Positions 1 to 8,458 are shown, numbered from the stretch's first letter. The stretch: DNA of 64,000 nucleotides from RHLJ01 sp965247355 (GCA_965247355.1 OZ252011.1:496001-560000); one strand, 5' to 3'. Notes: generated from the letters alone by a model not told the origin. Numbers and translations: made by a program.

Positions 1-1467
1 TAACGTGTAAATCGTGCCATTTAAACCATCATCTAGTGCTTCCCACTGTTCAGTATTTCTATTTAACTGAGCGATATTGTTTACTACTATACCACCGATA
101 TTCGTAAAACTTCCAGCTACAAATATTTGATTACCAGTAATCAAAATATCACGGACAAGCCCATTCGGAGAAGCACCATAATCAATCCATTCTCCGTCAA
201 CTCTGGCTGCGAAATTTTTAATTTTTTTATTCCCAATACCGTAGAAGTCGCCACCTATATAAAGCACATTTTCATGGTATTTTGCCACATAAACAGAACC
301 GTTAATGCCATTAAAGTCTGAGTCTAAACCTAGCTTTTCCCATTCAAGATTATTAGCGTCCAGAGCTGCAATATTATTTATTATTTCACTATTCAGCTCA
401 GTGAAATCTCCACCGGCAATCCATTTTTCACCGTTCTTTTCAGCCGCAAAAACTGATGTAAATACTGAAAGTGTGTTAGAGGGTACCTGCCATGAGCTTC
501 CATTCCAAACAGCAAAACCAGAAGTATTTAGAATACCAACTTGCTCAAACTCACCCGCAATCATAATTTCATTATGAGTACCATCAATATCAAAAACGGT
601 ATTATCAGGCTCTATATCAAAACCTGACCAGGAACCATTTGATCGAATTCCTATGTTGTTGATTGATTCACCACCTAAAGTTGAAAAAAGTCCCCCAACT
701 AATAGCGAATCCCCAATAAAATGCATGTCATATATAATACCGTTTGAACCACTACCAATATTATTCCATTCTGTACCTGTCCAAGAAGCCATATTATTAG
801 CTACTGTTGCCCCACCGGCAATGCTAAAGTCCCCACCAAAATAATATTGACCAAATGCTCTTTTTATAACATTTACATCTCCATTTACACCACCATTAAA
901 GCTAGACCAACCATCTCCATCCCATACTGCAATATGATTATAAGGGGTTCCATTAATTTCAGTAAAACTTCCTCCAACAAATACAAGGCTACCATTTTTT
1001 AGAACGGAATAAATGCCTCCATTAAATTCACCTGGTATTCCAGCCCAAGTTTCTGTCGCCTCGTTCCAAATTGCGATGTTACTTACATCTTCTAATCCAG
1101 CTTTAGAGAATTCACCAACAACATAAATTGATTCTCCATCCTTATATAGTTTAAGACCTTCACCAATGCTACCATCTTGAAATAGAAGTCCTTCACCTAG
1201 TGCTTTCCAATTTGTACCATCCCAAAAAGCAATGCTATTTGCAGCTACTCCGTCTATAGAACTAAATTTCCCTGTTATATAGTAACCCTCAGAAGTATTC
1301 AATATATCAAATATAGGAATAGTAGAGCTTGAAGAAACAGCTCCTGGAAGAGCATAATCTGAACTCCAATCATCGTTTGTAAATTGATATGCATAACTAA
1401 CTTGGGATACTCCAAAGATGAATGCGATTATAAATGGGATAAAAATTTTTTTTACTCTTGATTTCAT
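1..1467 (-). CDS. Exported repeat protein, propeller-like, partial (C-terminus beyond left edge)
   Basis: The reading frame is open from an ATG at 1467 to the left edge, giving 489 residues without a stop, so the C-terminus lies outside the window. Residues 1-28 form a signal peptide (KKIFIPFIIAFIFG core, then SYA). The rest is built of units of about 45-60 residues of the form N-N-I-A-x-W-D/N-x-x-x-W-x-x-L/I-G-x-G-x-N-G, followed by a strand ending in VGGxF or AGxFT. This resembles the delta-60 / Kelch-like repeats of secreted Bacteroidota proteins that fold as beta-propellers. A T9SS sorting domain would be expected at the missing end. Function is unknown; surface binding or adhesion is only a guess. 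A conserved intergenic motif lies 120 bp upstream (1587-1618). Confidence 0.8.
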   Translation of the reverse strand, partial: MKSRVKKIFIPFIIAFIFGVSQVSYAYQFTNDDWSSDYALPGAVSSSSTIPIFDILNTSEGYYITGKFSSIDGVAANSIAFWDGTNWKALGEGLLFQDGSIGEGLKLYKDGESIYVVGEFSKAGLEDVSNIAIWNEATETWAGIPGEFNGGIYSVLKNGSLVFVGGSFTEINGTPYNHIAVWDGDGWSSFNGGVNGDVNVIKRAFGQYYFGGDFSIAGGATVANNMASWTGTEWNNIGSGSNGIIYDMHFIGDSLLVGGLFSTLGGESINNIGIRSNGSWSGFDIEPDNTVFDIDGTHNEIMIAGEFEQVGILNTSGFAVWNGSSWQVPSNTLSVFTSVFAAEKNGEKWIAGGDFTELNSEIINNIAALDANNLEWEKLGLDSDFNGINGSVYVAKYHENVLYIGGDFYGIGNKKIKNFAARVDGEWIDYGASPNGLVRDILITGNQIFVAGSFTNIGGIVVNNIAQLNRNTEQWEALDDGLNGTIYTL

Positions 1468-1499
1468 TTAGAAACTGATTAAATGATTAGTTGATAAAT

Positions 1500-1569
1500 A
1501 TTCGAACAATGAGGAACAACTAAGAGATTATTGATTAGCCTCTCTAAATGGATAAACTCGTGTTCGAAT
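1500..1569. repeat. 9-bp inverted repeat in the leader of the left-edge gene
   Basis: ATTCGAACA at 1500-1508 and its exact reverse complement TGTTCGAAT at 1561-1569 are separated by 52 bases, 33-102 bases upstream of the ATG at 1467. It could be a leader RNA stem or a pair of operator half-sites. No function is established. Confidence 0.4.
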
Positions 1570-1586
1570 GGGTTTTATTTACCCAA

Positions 1587-1618
1587 AATTAACCAGCTTC
1601 TTAATAATGCAGTCTAAA
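1587..1618 (-). promoter_or_regulatory. Intergenic motif copy A (TTTAGAC...CTGGTTAATT)
   Basis: On the minus strand this reads TTTAGACTGCAT, 2 bases, TTAAGAAG, then CTGGTTAATT. The first two blocks recur at 14706-14730 with a 5-base gap. TTTAGAC plus CTGGTTAATT recur in front of the LytTR regulator gene (11867-11912). It is about 120 bp upstream of the left-edge repeat protein. A regulator binding site is inferred; spacing between blocks is not constant. Confidence 0.35.
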
Positions 1619-1688
1619 ATGATGAACTTTTAGAAAAATGAGACGTGTTTAAAAGAATTAATATTTAAAAAGAATCTAAGGGAGCTAA

Positions 1689-2165
1689 CTAGTCTGTTGC
1701 TGGTTGAATAATTTCTCTGATGGTAGCCCAGCCTGTTGGACTTTGATCGTATCTTACATAGGTAACTAAGGTTCGTCCGCTAAAAACAAATGGTTTTCCT
1801 CCTTTTAAAGGGGTTCCACTAATCGAAAATAAAGTCTGTTCTATAGCTAAGTTTTCAAAAACAAGTATACTCTCTACTATATTTTCAACGAATTCAAGCT
1901 TGTAATTTTCAAGAGTGCTTTTTATGCCCTCAATGACTTCTTTCCGTCCAGTTTTTAGATCGTTATATCCTAAAGCTTTTATAACTTCAGGGTGATGCAA
2001 GGATGTAATTTCTGCAATATCTCCTTTAAAAAAAGCTTCTCGGATAGTATTCCCATGTTCCAAAATTTCAGTTCTAACACTATTATTTTGAGCATAATGA
2101 GATGTAGTAAAAATAAATGTAAGTATGGTTACTAAAGATAAAGTAAATAAATATTTGTACTGCAT
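1689..2165 (-). CDS. Exported NTF2-like / DUF4440-type protein
   Basis: The protein has 158 residues from the ATG at 2165. The frame also opens with a TTG at 2201, but the ATG puts the signal peptide (MQYKYLFTLSLVTIL, cleavage near HYAQ) at the N-terminus. The mature part has the pattern of SnoaL/DUF4440-type NTF2-like folds: an opening helix with GNTIREAFFKGD, a short HHPEVI segment where many relatives have the pocket Tyr/His, then curved strands ending in SGRTLVTYVR and GWATIREI. Such proteins bind small ligands or act as isomerase-like enzymes, and many have no known substrate. Both neighbours also encode exported proteins on the same strand. The family call is moderately sure; the role is unknown. 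Confidence 0.65.
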   Translation of the reverse strand: MQYKYLFTLSLVTILTFIFTTSHYAQNNSVRTEILEHGNTIREAFFKGDIAEITSLHHPEVIKALGYNDLKTGRKEVIEGIKSTLENYKLEFVENIVESILVFENLAIEQTLFSISGTPLKGGKPFVFSGRTLVTYVRYDQSPTGWATIREIIQPATD

Positions 2166-2296
2166 ATAATAGTTTTTGAATTTGAAATAAATGTTAACCA
2201 ATTAAGGGAATCTTATATAGACGTTAGTATTGTAAAATCAGGTTTGTCGACTCCAGGAAAATTAGTGAAGTACTTATTATAACTATCAGGAAATGT

Positions 2297-3451
2297 TCAA
2301 TCATAGGTACATTCAGGTTGAGTTTGAGGAAAACTATAGCTGTAAAACCCGCTACAAAAGTAATTGGACCATCTATTTGGGTTAAGAGATTGTTTCGAAT
2401 TTGTAGCCCAAAATTGATTTTTATTGTAGGCGCATGCTTGCCCAAAATCATATGTTTTATCCCAAATAGTTTTGTTCCACCAAACCATTATTCCATAGGC
2501 ACTTGGATTTTCTAAATCGAGTTGCAGATCACAGACTGAACCATTTTCACAACATCCGGAAGTGTGATGAAAACCATCCATATGCCTTCTTTCATGGAGT
2601 GTGAGACCAATGCTCATTAATGTAAATCCCCGTAATAATTCATTTGAGGATTTTATATAATTTTCACCGCCCGTTCTAATATTCCCAACAGTAATGTAAA
2701 ATTCTCCATCTATCCAACCACAGCAACTCCCGCCAGTTATTCCATCTACTATTTTAATTCCACCCATTCCATCTTTAAGCCAATCATAAAGTCGAAGATC
2801 TGACCAGGGTAATTTTACAGGATTATCATAGTCTAAATAGAATAGGAAGCGGAGCGATTGTAATCTTGTGGTTTCAGTATAATATTCATTATTAAGGGCT
2901 TGTGAGGTTGGGCTATTCATGATATAGTAAGGCTCCTGACAAGGAAATTCAGTAACCAATTGCCCGTTTAATAAAATGTTAAAGTCAGAAAGTATGAGAC
3001 CAATATTGGGATCTTCGGTAGGGCAAATCGAAAGAAATTCTTTTAAATCAATAATTTCTCTTGTCATTTCAACTCTCCAAACACTCTTTTCACCAGTTTC
3101 AGTTATTAAAGTGTATTCAAGAGGGTTCTTGAAATTATTTATGGTGAGGCTGCTTTCTTGTATTGTATTGTTTATAAATAAATCTGCGTTTTCAGTTACT
3201 TCAAAACTCGCAATCAAGTTGGTAGCATTTAGATGAGGATTTCTAAATCGTATTATCTTATTGTTGCTGTCAATAAATCCCACAAGATCACTTGAAATAT
3301 GAGGATTATTTTCAGCTAAAATTTCAAAATTGGTTAATTTATACTCTGTAGCTATGGGAAAGGGGTTTTCAGAAGGATTTTGGGTACAACCCATCAAATA
3401 AAATAATAAACCGATAACGAATAGGTATAATCCGGGCTTAAAATTAGACAT
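2297..3451 (-). CDS. Lipoprotein with metzincin-type zinc motif, putative metalloprotease
   Basis: The protein has 384 residues starting at ATG 3451. Residues 1-22 form a lipoprotein signal peptide ending LMGC (Cys22). Residues about 36-130 look like a small beta domain (TNFEI...NPHLNATNLIASF...) of the DUF5018/cadherin-like kind. The C-terminal half has H286-E-x-x-H290-x-x-G293-x-x-H296, an exact match to the metzincin zinc-binding consensus, followed 26 residues later by YGIMVW, a plausible Met-turn (Met322). Cys residues cluster around the motif (Cys300, Cys301, Cys307) and near the C-terminus, suggesting disulfides outside the cytoplasm. Known metzincins are secreted zinc endopeptidases. 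I do not recognise a named subfamily, so activity is inferred. An 11-bp perfect hairpin lies just upstream (3465-3491). Confidence 0.7.
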   Translation of the reverse strand: MSNFKPGLYLFVIGLLFYLMGCTQNPSENPFPIATEYKLTNFEILAENNPHISSDLVGFIDSNNKIIRFRNPHLNATNLIASFEVTENADLFINNTIQESSLTINNFKNPLEYTLITETGEKSVWRVEMTREIIDLKEFLSICPTEDPNIGLILSDFNILLNGQLVTEFPCQEPYYIMNSPTSQALNNEYYTETTRLQSLRFLFYLDYDNPVKLPWSDLRLYDWLKDGMGGIKIVDGITGGSCCGWIDGEFYITVGNIRTGGENYIKSSNELLRGFTLMSIGLTLHERRHMDGFHHTSGCCENGSVCDLQLDLENPSAYGIMVWWNKTIWDKTYDFGQACAYNKNQFWATNSKQSLNPNRWSNYFCSGFYSYSFPQTQPECTYD

Positions 3452-3464
3452 ATTATATTTCTAA

Positions 3465-3491
3465 TAATTCTTTAACCGAATTAAAGAATTA
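3465..3491. repeat. Perfect 11-bp hairpin upstream of the metzincin-like lipoprotein
   Basis: TAATTCTTTAA (3465-3475), loop CCGAA, then TTAAAGAATTA (3481-3491): 11 of 11 pairs. It lies 14 bp upstream of the minus-strand start at 3451. Its place fits an operator or 5'-UTR structure. A similar AT-rich perfect hairpin precedes the exported CbiX-like gene (14702-14726). Confidence 0.5.
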
Positions 3492-3530
3492 AAAAAGGAA
3501 GAAAGATCTATGTCTACCTTGTGTCTTCCT
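3491..3530 (-). terminator. Candidate Rho-independent terminator of cphA
   Basis: Read on the minus strand, AGGAAGA (3530-3524) pairs with TCTTCCT (3502-3496), followed directly by a T-run of six (3496-3491). It begins 30 bp after the cphA stop. The 21-base loop is long, so confidence is moderate. Confidence 0.5.
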
Positions 3531-3559
3531 AATATTTTATTTAGTAGAATATCTTATTG

Positions 3560-6211
3560 CTAAAGATTAGGAATATCGTCTTTAGTGAAATCGTACAAAC
3601 TGCTTGCTTCCTCTTCTTTGAATTTCGTTACCAGTGCCAGCGCATCAGGAACAACGTCACTACAAATAACGATCATACTCCCAGGTTTCGCAGTTTTTAT
3701 TGCATGTTCGATGGCTTCATTTTCTTTTGGAATGATGGTAACCTTCTTATCAGGATCAACTTTCCTGATTCCTTCAGACAACATATCAATTAGCTCGGTG
3801 TCTTTTTTACCACGAAGATGTTTGTCTTGTCTGATAATAATTTCATCAAACATTTCGGCAGCAATTTCACCTATTCCGTTATTGTCTTCTTCACGGCGAT
3901 CACCGATACCAGCAATAATTCCAACTTTTGGGCTGGCGTCCATTTTCTGGAGCATATTATTTAAAGCCTTTAAACCTGCAACGTTATGTGCATAATCAAG
4001 TAGTACAGAAAAGTTCTTAAACTCGAACATGTTTAATCGACCAGGAGTTTGTGAAGGGGAGGGGATAAAGGATTCCAGTCCGACTTTAATGTCTTCAAGA
4101 CTTACCCCCCGAACATAAGCAGCAAGAGCAGCCGGTAATACATTTTGGATCATAAAAGTGGCTTTTCCTCCGAAAGTAAGCGGTACATTTATAGCTTTGG
4201 TAATGCGCATTTTCCACTCACCTCTGCAAATAGTGATGTATCCATTTTCATAAACGGCAGATAGTCCACCCACTTTGGCAATAGATCTTATATGGGGATT
4301 ATTCTCATCCATTGAAAAAAGAGCCACATTAGCAGAAACACTTTTTCTCATACCATAAACAAGATCATCATCAGCATTCAGGATAGCATATCCACCGGCA
4401 TGAACGGTTTCAGGAATTACCCCTTTTGCACGTGCAAGTTGTTCAATGGTATGAATTCCTTTGAGCCCAAGGTGATCAGGTGCTACGTTTGTAACAATGG
4501 CTACATCACAAGATTTAAATCCTAGACCTGCTCTTAGTAATCCGCCGCGTGCAGATTCTAAAACCGCAAAGTCTACCGTCGGATCTTTAAGCACAAATTC
4601 GGCACTGGCTGGACCTGTACAATCACCGGTCATCATTAACCTGTTTTGAATATAAACTCCATCGGTAGTTGTGTAACCCACTTTTTTCCCATTCATCCTC
4701 ATGATATGGGCAACCAATCGGGTGGTGGTAGTTTTACCGTTGGTTCCGGTAATAGCTACTATGGGTATTCTGGATTCAACTCCCGGCGGGAATAACATAT
4801 CCACTACATGTCCGGCTACATTTCTTGGTAAACCTTCGGAAGGAGCTAGGTGCATCCTGAATCCTGGTCCGGCATTTACTTCAAGAATAGCGCCACCAGT
4901 TTTATGAAGTGGAGAGCTGATATCTGTAGTCATAATATCGATCCCACAAATATCCAGACCGATTATGCGAGCTATCCGTTCTGCCATAAATACATTGTAA
5001 GGATGTACGATATCGGTAACATCGGTAGAAGTTCCACCGGTACTTAAGTTAGCGGTGTCTTTCAGTGCAAGCCATTCACCTTCATCGAGAACGGATTCCA
5101 GATTTTTACCTGCGTCTTCAAGAATGGCTTCTGTCATTGAGTCTACGGTGATTTGGGTCAAAACTTTTTCATGACCATATCCACGGCGTGGGTCTGCATT
5201 TACTTCGTCTATCAATTCCTGAATGGTAGACTTCCCATCTCCTGTGACACCAGCCGGAGTTCTTTTTGCAGCTGCAACCAGCTTATAATTGATAACCAGT
5301 AACCGGTAGTCATCACCTTCAATAAATCGTTCTACAATTACTGATCTTGAAACTTCTTTAGCGGCTTCAAACGCTACAACAGTATCTTCCCAGTTATCCA
5401 GATTTGCAGTAATTCCTCGACCATGATTTCCGTTGATGGGCTTGATCACCAAAGGATAACCAATATATCTAACGGCTTCCTTTAAACCAGCTTCTGTTCT
5501 CACAATGTCACCTTTAGGAACGGGAACTTCAGCTTGTTCAAGTATATATTTGGTGTCTTCTTTATCACAGGCGAGCTCAACGGCAATGCTGCTGGTTTCG
5601 CTGCTTACGGTAGCTTGAATCCTCTTTTGATTTTTGCCATAGCCGAGCTGACACAATGAATATTTATTAAGCCGAATCCATGGAATACCACGTGATTCTG
5701 CTTCCTCGATAATACTTCCGGTAGAAGGGCCTAAGCGCTCACCTTCCCGAAGTTCCCGCATATGCTGTATATCAGCTTCCAGATCATAATCTTCTCCTGC
5801 AATTAACGCTTCTGCTATAGCAACTGAAGCCTTTGCTGCAAAACGGCCTACTTTCTCTTCCATGTAGGAAAAGACTACATGATAAACACCTTCTTCACCG
5901 TACCCGCGTGTCCGCCCAAAACCAACATCCATTCCAGCGAGGGTTTGGATTTCGAGCGCAATGTGCTCGATTACATGTCCCATCCAGGTACCTTCATCAA
6001 CACGCATAAAAAAACCGCCTTCTGTTTCTTCAGAGCAACGATGGCTATATAAGCTAGGGAGTAACTCCTCCAACCGTTCACGGAAGCCTGGAATTTTATT
6101 GGTGGGCTTCTCTTCCAAATCCTCCAGATCTAACACCATTACTATTAATTTATGTCGGCGGATTGACCAATAATTTGGTCCACGCATTGCGTTAATTTCA
6201 CGAATTTTCAT
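3560..6211 (-). CDS. cphA: Cyanophycin synthetase
   Basis: This 883-residue protein polymerises L-Asp into a backbone and adds L-Arg to each side chain with ATP, making the insoluble reserve cyanophycin in the cytoplasm. The domain order matches CphA. Residues 1-165 are the N-domain (IREINAMRGPNYWSI start, GHVIEHIALE). Residues about 215-470 are the ATP-grasp domain (PLVIKPINGNHGRGI, VERFIEGDDYRLLV, then EVNAGPGFRMH). From about 480 comes the Mur-ligase-like domain with P-loop G489-T-N-G-K-T-T-T, ESARGGLLRAGLGF and a C-terminal LLDYAHN. Length is normal for the family. It is divergent from cphB with a 107-bp gap. Start ATG 6211 gives the conserved MKIREI opening. Confidence 0.96.
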   Translation of the reverse strand: MKIREINAMRGPNYWSIRRHKLIVMVLDLEDLEEKPTNKIPGFRERLEELLPSLYSHRCSEETEGGFFMRVDEGTWMGHVIEHIALEIQTLAGMDVGFGRTRGYGEEGVYHVVFSYMEEKVGRFAAKASVAIAEALIAGEDYDLEADIQHMRELREGERLGPSTGSIIEEAESRGIPWIRLNKYSLCQLGYGKNQKRIQATVSSETSSIAVELACDKEDTKYILEQAEVPVPKGDIVRTEAGLKEAVRYIGYPLVIKPINGNHGRGITANLDNWEDTVVAFEAAKEVSRSVIVERFIEGDDYRLLVINYKLVAAAKRTPAGVTGDGKSTIQELIDEVNADPRRGYGHEKVLTQITVDSMTEAILEDAGKNLESVLDEGEWLALKDTANLSTGGTSTDVTDIVHPYNVFMAERIARIIGLDICGIDIMTTDISSPLHKTGGAILEVNAGPGFRMHLAPSEGLPRNVAGHVVDMLFPPGVESRIPIVAITGTNGKTTTTRLVAHIMRMNGKKVGYTTTDGVYIQNRLMMTGDCTGPASAEFVLKDPTVDFAVLESARGGLLRAGLGFKSCDVAIVTNVAPDHLGLKGIHTIEQLARAKGVIPETVHAGGYAILNADDDLVYGMRKSVSANVALFSMDENNPHIRSIAKVGGLSAVYENGYITICRGEWKMRITKAINVPLTFGGKATFMIQNVLPAALAAYVRGVSLEDIKVGLESFIPSPSQTPGRLNMFEFKNFSVLLDYAHNVAGLKALNNMLQKMDASPKVGIIAGIGDRREEDNNGIGEIAAEMFDEIIIRQDKHLRGKKDTELIDMLSEGIRKVDPDKKVTIIPKENEAIEHAIKTAKPGSMIVICSDVVPDALALVTKFKEEEASSLYDFTKDDIPNL

Positions 6212-6318
6212 GCAGTTGAGTTGAATTCAGGATTCATAAATTGCTTATACTTGGGTTGGAAAGTAGATAAAATTATTCTTCGAAATAAAAGAATATAGAC
6301 AAAAAGAAAAGTCAGCAT

Positions 6319-7176
6319 ATGGTTGCGAAAGGAGTATTGATTCCAATAGGTGGAAATGAAGACAAAGGATTGGAACATAGCGAGAATTATACACTCGATT
6401 TTGTAGAAGAAAGTATCCTGAGTCATGTTGTGAAAGAGGCGGGAGGTGTCGATTCAAAAATTGTAATTATTCCAACAGCGTCCAGTATTCCGATAGAAGT
6501 TGCCGGGAATTATGAAAAAGCGTTTGGCAAACTGGGCTGTTCTAATCTTCAGGTACTGGATATCAGAAACCGGCTACAGAGTGAAACGAGGGAAACCGTT
6601 GCTGCTCTGGAGACGGCAGATGCAGTTATGTTTTCAGGAGGAGATCAAAGTAAAATTGCTAAGTTTATCGGGAATACAAAAGCTCACCAAATATTAGTAG
6701 AACGGTACCAAAACGAACGTTTTGTGATTGCTGGAACCAGTGCCGGAGCTATGGCTATGAGTGAGCATATGATTGCAGGAGGGAGCAGCCAGGAGTCGAT
6801 GAACAAAGGCGCTGTTCATATGAGAAATGGTCTAGGACTTATAAAAGGTCTTGTTATTGATACCCATTTTATTAGGAGAGGAAGGTTTGGCAGGATTGCT
6901 GAAGCGATGGCCATTCATCCGAATTTGTTAGGGCTTGGACTTGCAGAAGACACAGGAATTGTGATCGAACAACGAAACAAATTCAAAGTTATCGGCTCAG
7001 GGATGGTACTGCTTTTTGATCCAAGTAAACTCACACATAATAACCACAGTATTTTGCCGGAAGGAACCCCGATCAGTCTTGGTAATCTGGTCGTTCACAT
7101 TTTGGCAAATAATGATGAGTTCACGATTGATAACCGGAAAGTGAGCATTTCACCAATGGATGCTGAGTATATCTAA
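6319..7176 (+). CDS. cphB: Cyanophycinase
   Basis: The protein has 285 residues and belongs to peptidase family S51. It cuts cyanophycin exolytically to beta-Asp-Arg dipeptides inside the cell. Supporting motifs are LIPIGGNEDKG near the start, FSGGDQ around residue 113, and the nucleophile elbow G139-T-S141-A-G-A with Ser141. Then follow GLGLIKGLVIDTHF and GLGLAEDTGIV, which are typical of cyanophycinases rather than of peptidase E. It reads away from cphA, so the two probably share a control region. No signal peptide is seen, which fits intracellular reserve breakdown; extracellular cyanophycinases (CphE) carry one. Confidence 0.94.
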   Translation: MVAKGVLIPIGGNEDKGLEHSENYTLDFVEESILSHVVKEAGGVDSKIVIIPTASSIPIEVAGNYEKAFGKLGCSNLQVLDIRNRLQSETRETVAALETADAVMFSGGDQSKIAKFIGNTKAHQILVERYQNERFVIAGTSAGAMAMSEHMIAGGSSQESMNKGAVHMRNGLGLIKGLVIDTHFIRRGRFGRIAEAMAIHPNLLGLGLAEDTGIVIEQRNKFKVIGSGMVLLFDPSKLTHNNHSILPEGTPISLGNLVVHILANNDEFTIDNRKVSISPMDAEYI

Positions 7177-7202
7177 TCTTTCCACAGTTTAAACTTTAAA
7201 TA

Positions 7203-7271
7203 GGTCATCCTGAACTTCTTTCAGGATCTTCCGAGAGATTTTCCCTCGATCCAATGCTCTGCGTTGGATCG
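7203..7271. repeat. Two-hairpin intergenic palindrome of the GTCATCCTGA type
   Basis: The first hairpin is ATCCTGAA (7207-7214), loop CTTCT, TTCAGGAT (7220-7227). The second is CGATCCAA (7247-7254) pairing with TTGGATCG (7264-7271), and inner TGC/GCG pairs extend the stem. The element lies between the convergent ends of cphB and the asparaginase gene, so it may also end transcription. The GGTCATCCTGA head recurs at 57359-57386. This wording is familiar as a dispersed intergenic palindrome in Bacteroidota genomes. Confidence 0.6.
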
Positions 7272-7321
7272 AAAGTGATAACGACAAAAAGTATAGTTAC
7301 CAGTAAAGAGAGGATATATTG

Positions 7322-8254
7322 TTACTTATAAATTCCGATAAGTTCGTCACCGGTACTCGATTTCATTCCACGGTACATACCTTCGGTATTGAATTCCAGA
7401 CAAATATTCCCCTTTGAATCCACGGCAATTAAGCCGCCATCGCCATTTATGGAAACCAGTCTTTTCTGTATTACTTCTTCACAGGCTTCAGCTAAGGAAA
7501 GTCCTTTGTATTCCATTAAACAGCTCACATCATAAGCCACTACACCACGGATGAAAAATTCACCACTTCCGGTACAGGAAACGGCACAGGTTTTATTATT
7601 GGCATAATTTCCTGCTCCCAGCATGGGACTGTCTCCAACCCTGCCATATTTTTTATTGGTCATTCCACCTGTTGAGGTAGCTGCTGCTACATTCCCGAAT
7701 TGATCGCAGGCTACAGCACCTACTGTTCCAAATTTATCTTCCTTAAGAGGGGAGTGATCAAGCTGAACAATGCCGGATTTCAATGCTTCCTGCCACTGTT
7801 GATATCTAAGTTCATCATAAAAATATTCCTTGAATTCAAAGCTGAATTCTTGCTCTTTTGCGAATTCCAGTGCGCCCTTACCAACTAAGAATACATGTTC
7901 AGACTCTTCCATCACTTTTCTGGCAAGGTGAATAGGATTTTTAATTCCTGATATTCCTGCAACAGCACCACCAAATAAAGATTTCCCTTCCATGATGGAA
8001 GCATCCATTTCATGAGTTCCTTCATTCGTAAAAACAGAGCCTTTACCTGCATTAAATAGGGGAGAGTCTTCTAAAGCAATAGTGGCAATCTCTACAGAAT
8101 CCAGAGCTGTTTTTCCATTTTTCAGGGCTTCATAGCCCAGATTAAGTGCGGTAGAAAGCGCCGTTTTATACGCTAGTTCTTTTTCCTCACTCATTTGATG
8201 TTTATGGATGGTTCCGGCACCACCATGAATGGCAATTGAAAAGGGTGTATTCAT
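7322..8254 (-). CDS. Isoaspartyl peptidase / plant-type L-asparaginase
   Basis: This 310-residue Ntn-hydrolase precursor cleaves itself to expose a catalytic Thr. Evidence: AIHGGAGT near the N-terminus, the SVEIATIALEDSPLFNAGKGSVF block, and KFGTVGAVA with the nucleophile at Thr177. GGMTNKKYGRVGDSP and TGSGEFFIRG, which line the active site, follow. The family hydrolyses beta-aspartyl dipeptides and asparagine. Next to cphA and cphB the likely main substrate is the beta-Asp-Arg released from cyanophycin, giving free Asp and Arg; that link is inferred from position. No signal peptide. The gene converges on cphB across a 145-bp gap. Confidence 0.93.
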   Translation of the reverse strand: MNTPFSIAIHGGAGTIHKHQMSEEKELAYKTALSTALNLGYEALKNGKTALDSVEIATIALEDSPLFNAGKGSVFTNEGTHEMDASIMEGKSLFGGAVAGISGIKNPIHLARKVMEESEHVFLVGKGALEFAKEQEFSFEFKEYFYDELRYQQWQEALKSGIVQLDHSPLKEDKFGTVGAVACDQFGNVAAATSTGGMTNKKYGRVGDSPMLGAGNYANNKTCAVSCTGSGEFFIRGVVAYDVSCLMEYKGLSLAEACEEVIQKRLVSINGDGGLIAVDSKGNICLEFNTEGMYRGMKSSTGDELIGIYK

Positions 8255-8343
8255 GGAAAGAAATTACGGAATAAATGGTAGCGAAAGGAAGTGTTTTAAA
8301 GAGTGGGCTGAATTTTTTTAAACATAATAATAACACGCATTGA

Positions 8344-8415
8344 ATTGGTGATATCCGAGTTTCATCTTTAAGTTTTATTCATGTTATTCCTATAAATAAC
8401 AAGGATATCATCAAT
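8344..8415. repeat. 13-bp inverted repeat enclosing a small hairpin
   Basis: ATTGGTGATATCC (8344-8356) and GGATATCATCAAT (8403-8415) pair at 12 of 13 positions. Between them GTTATT (8383-8388) and AATAAC (8395-8400) form an inner hairpin. The element lies in the 204-bp gap upstream of the asparaginase gene and downstream of the YdeI-like gene. It could be a terminator remnant, an operator or a structured leader. Confidence 0.4.
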
Positions 8416-8458
8416 AAAGGGAATTGTAAGCAAATTACATATTGCCTGTTTAATAAAT

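Noticed and set aside
2224..2451. 75-residue minus-strand frame overlapping the end of the metzincin-like gene
   Set aside because: It lies in another frame over a well-supported gene, has no family features and no reasonable start context.
6212..6318. Promoters in the cphA-cphB divergent gap
   Set aside because: TATACTTG on the plus strand is near the -7 consensus, but no -33 element at the right distance is convincing, so no site is annotated.
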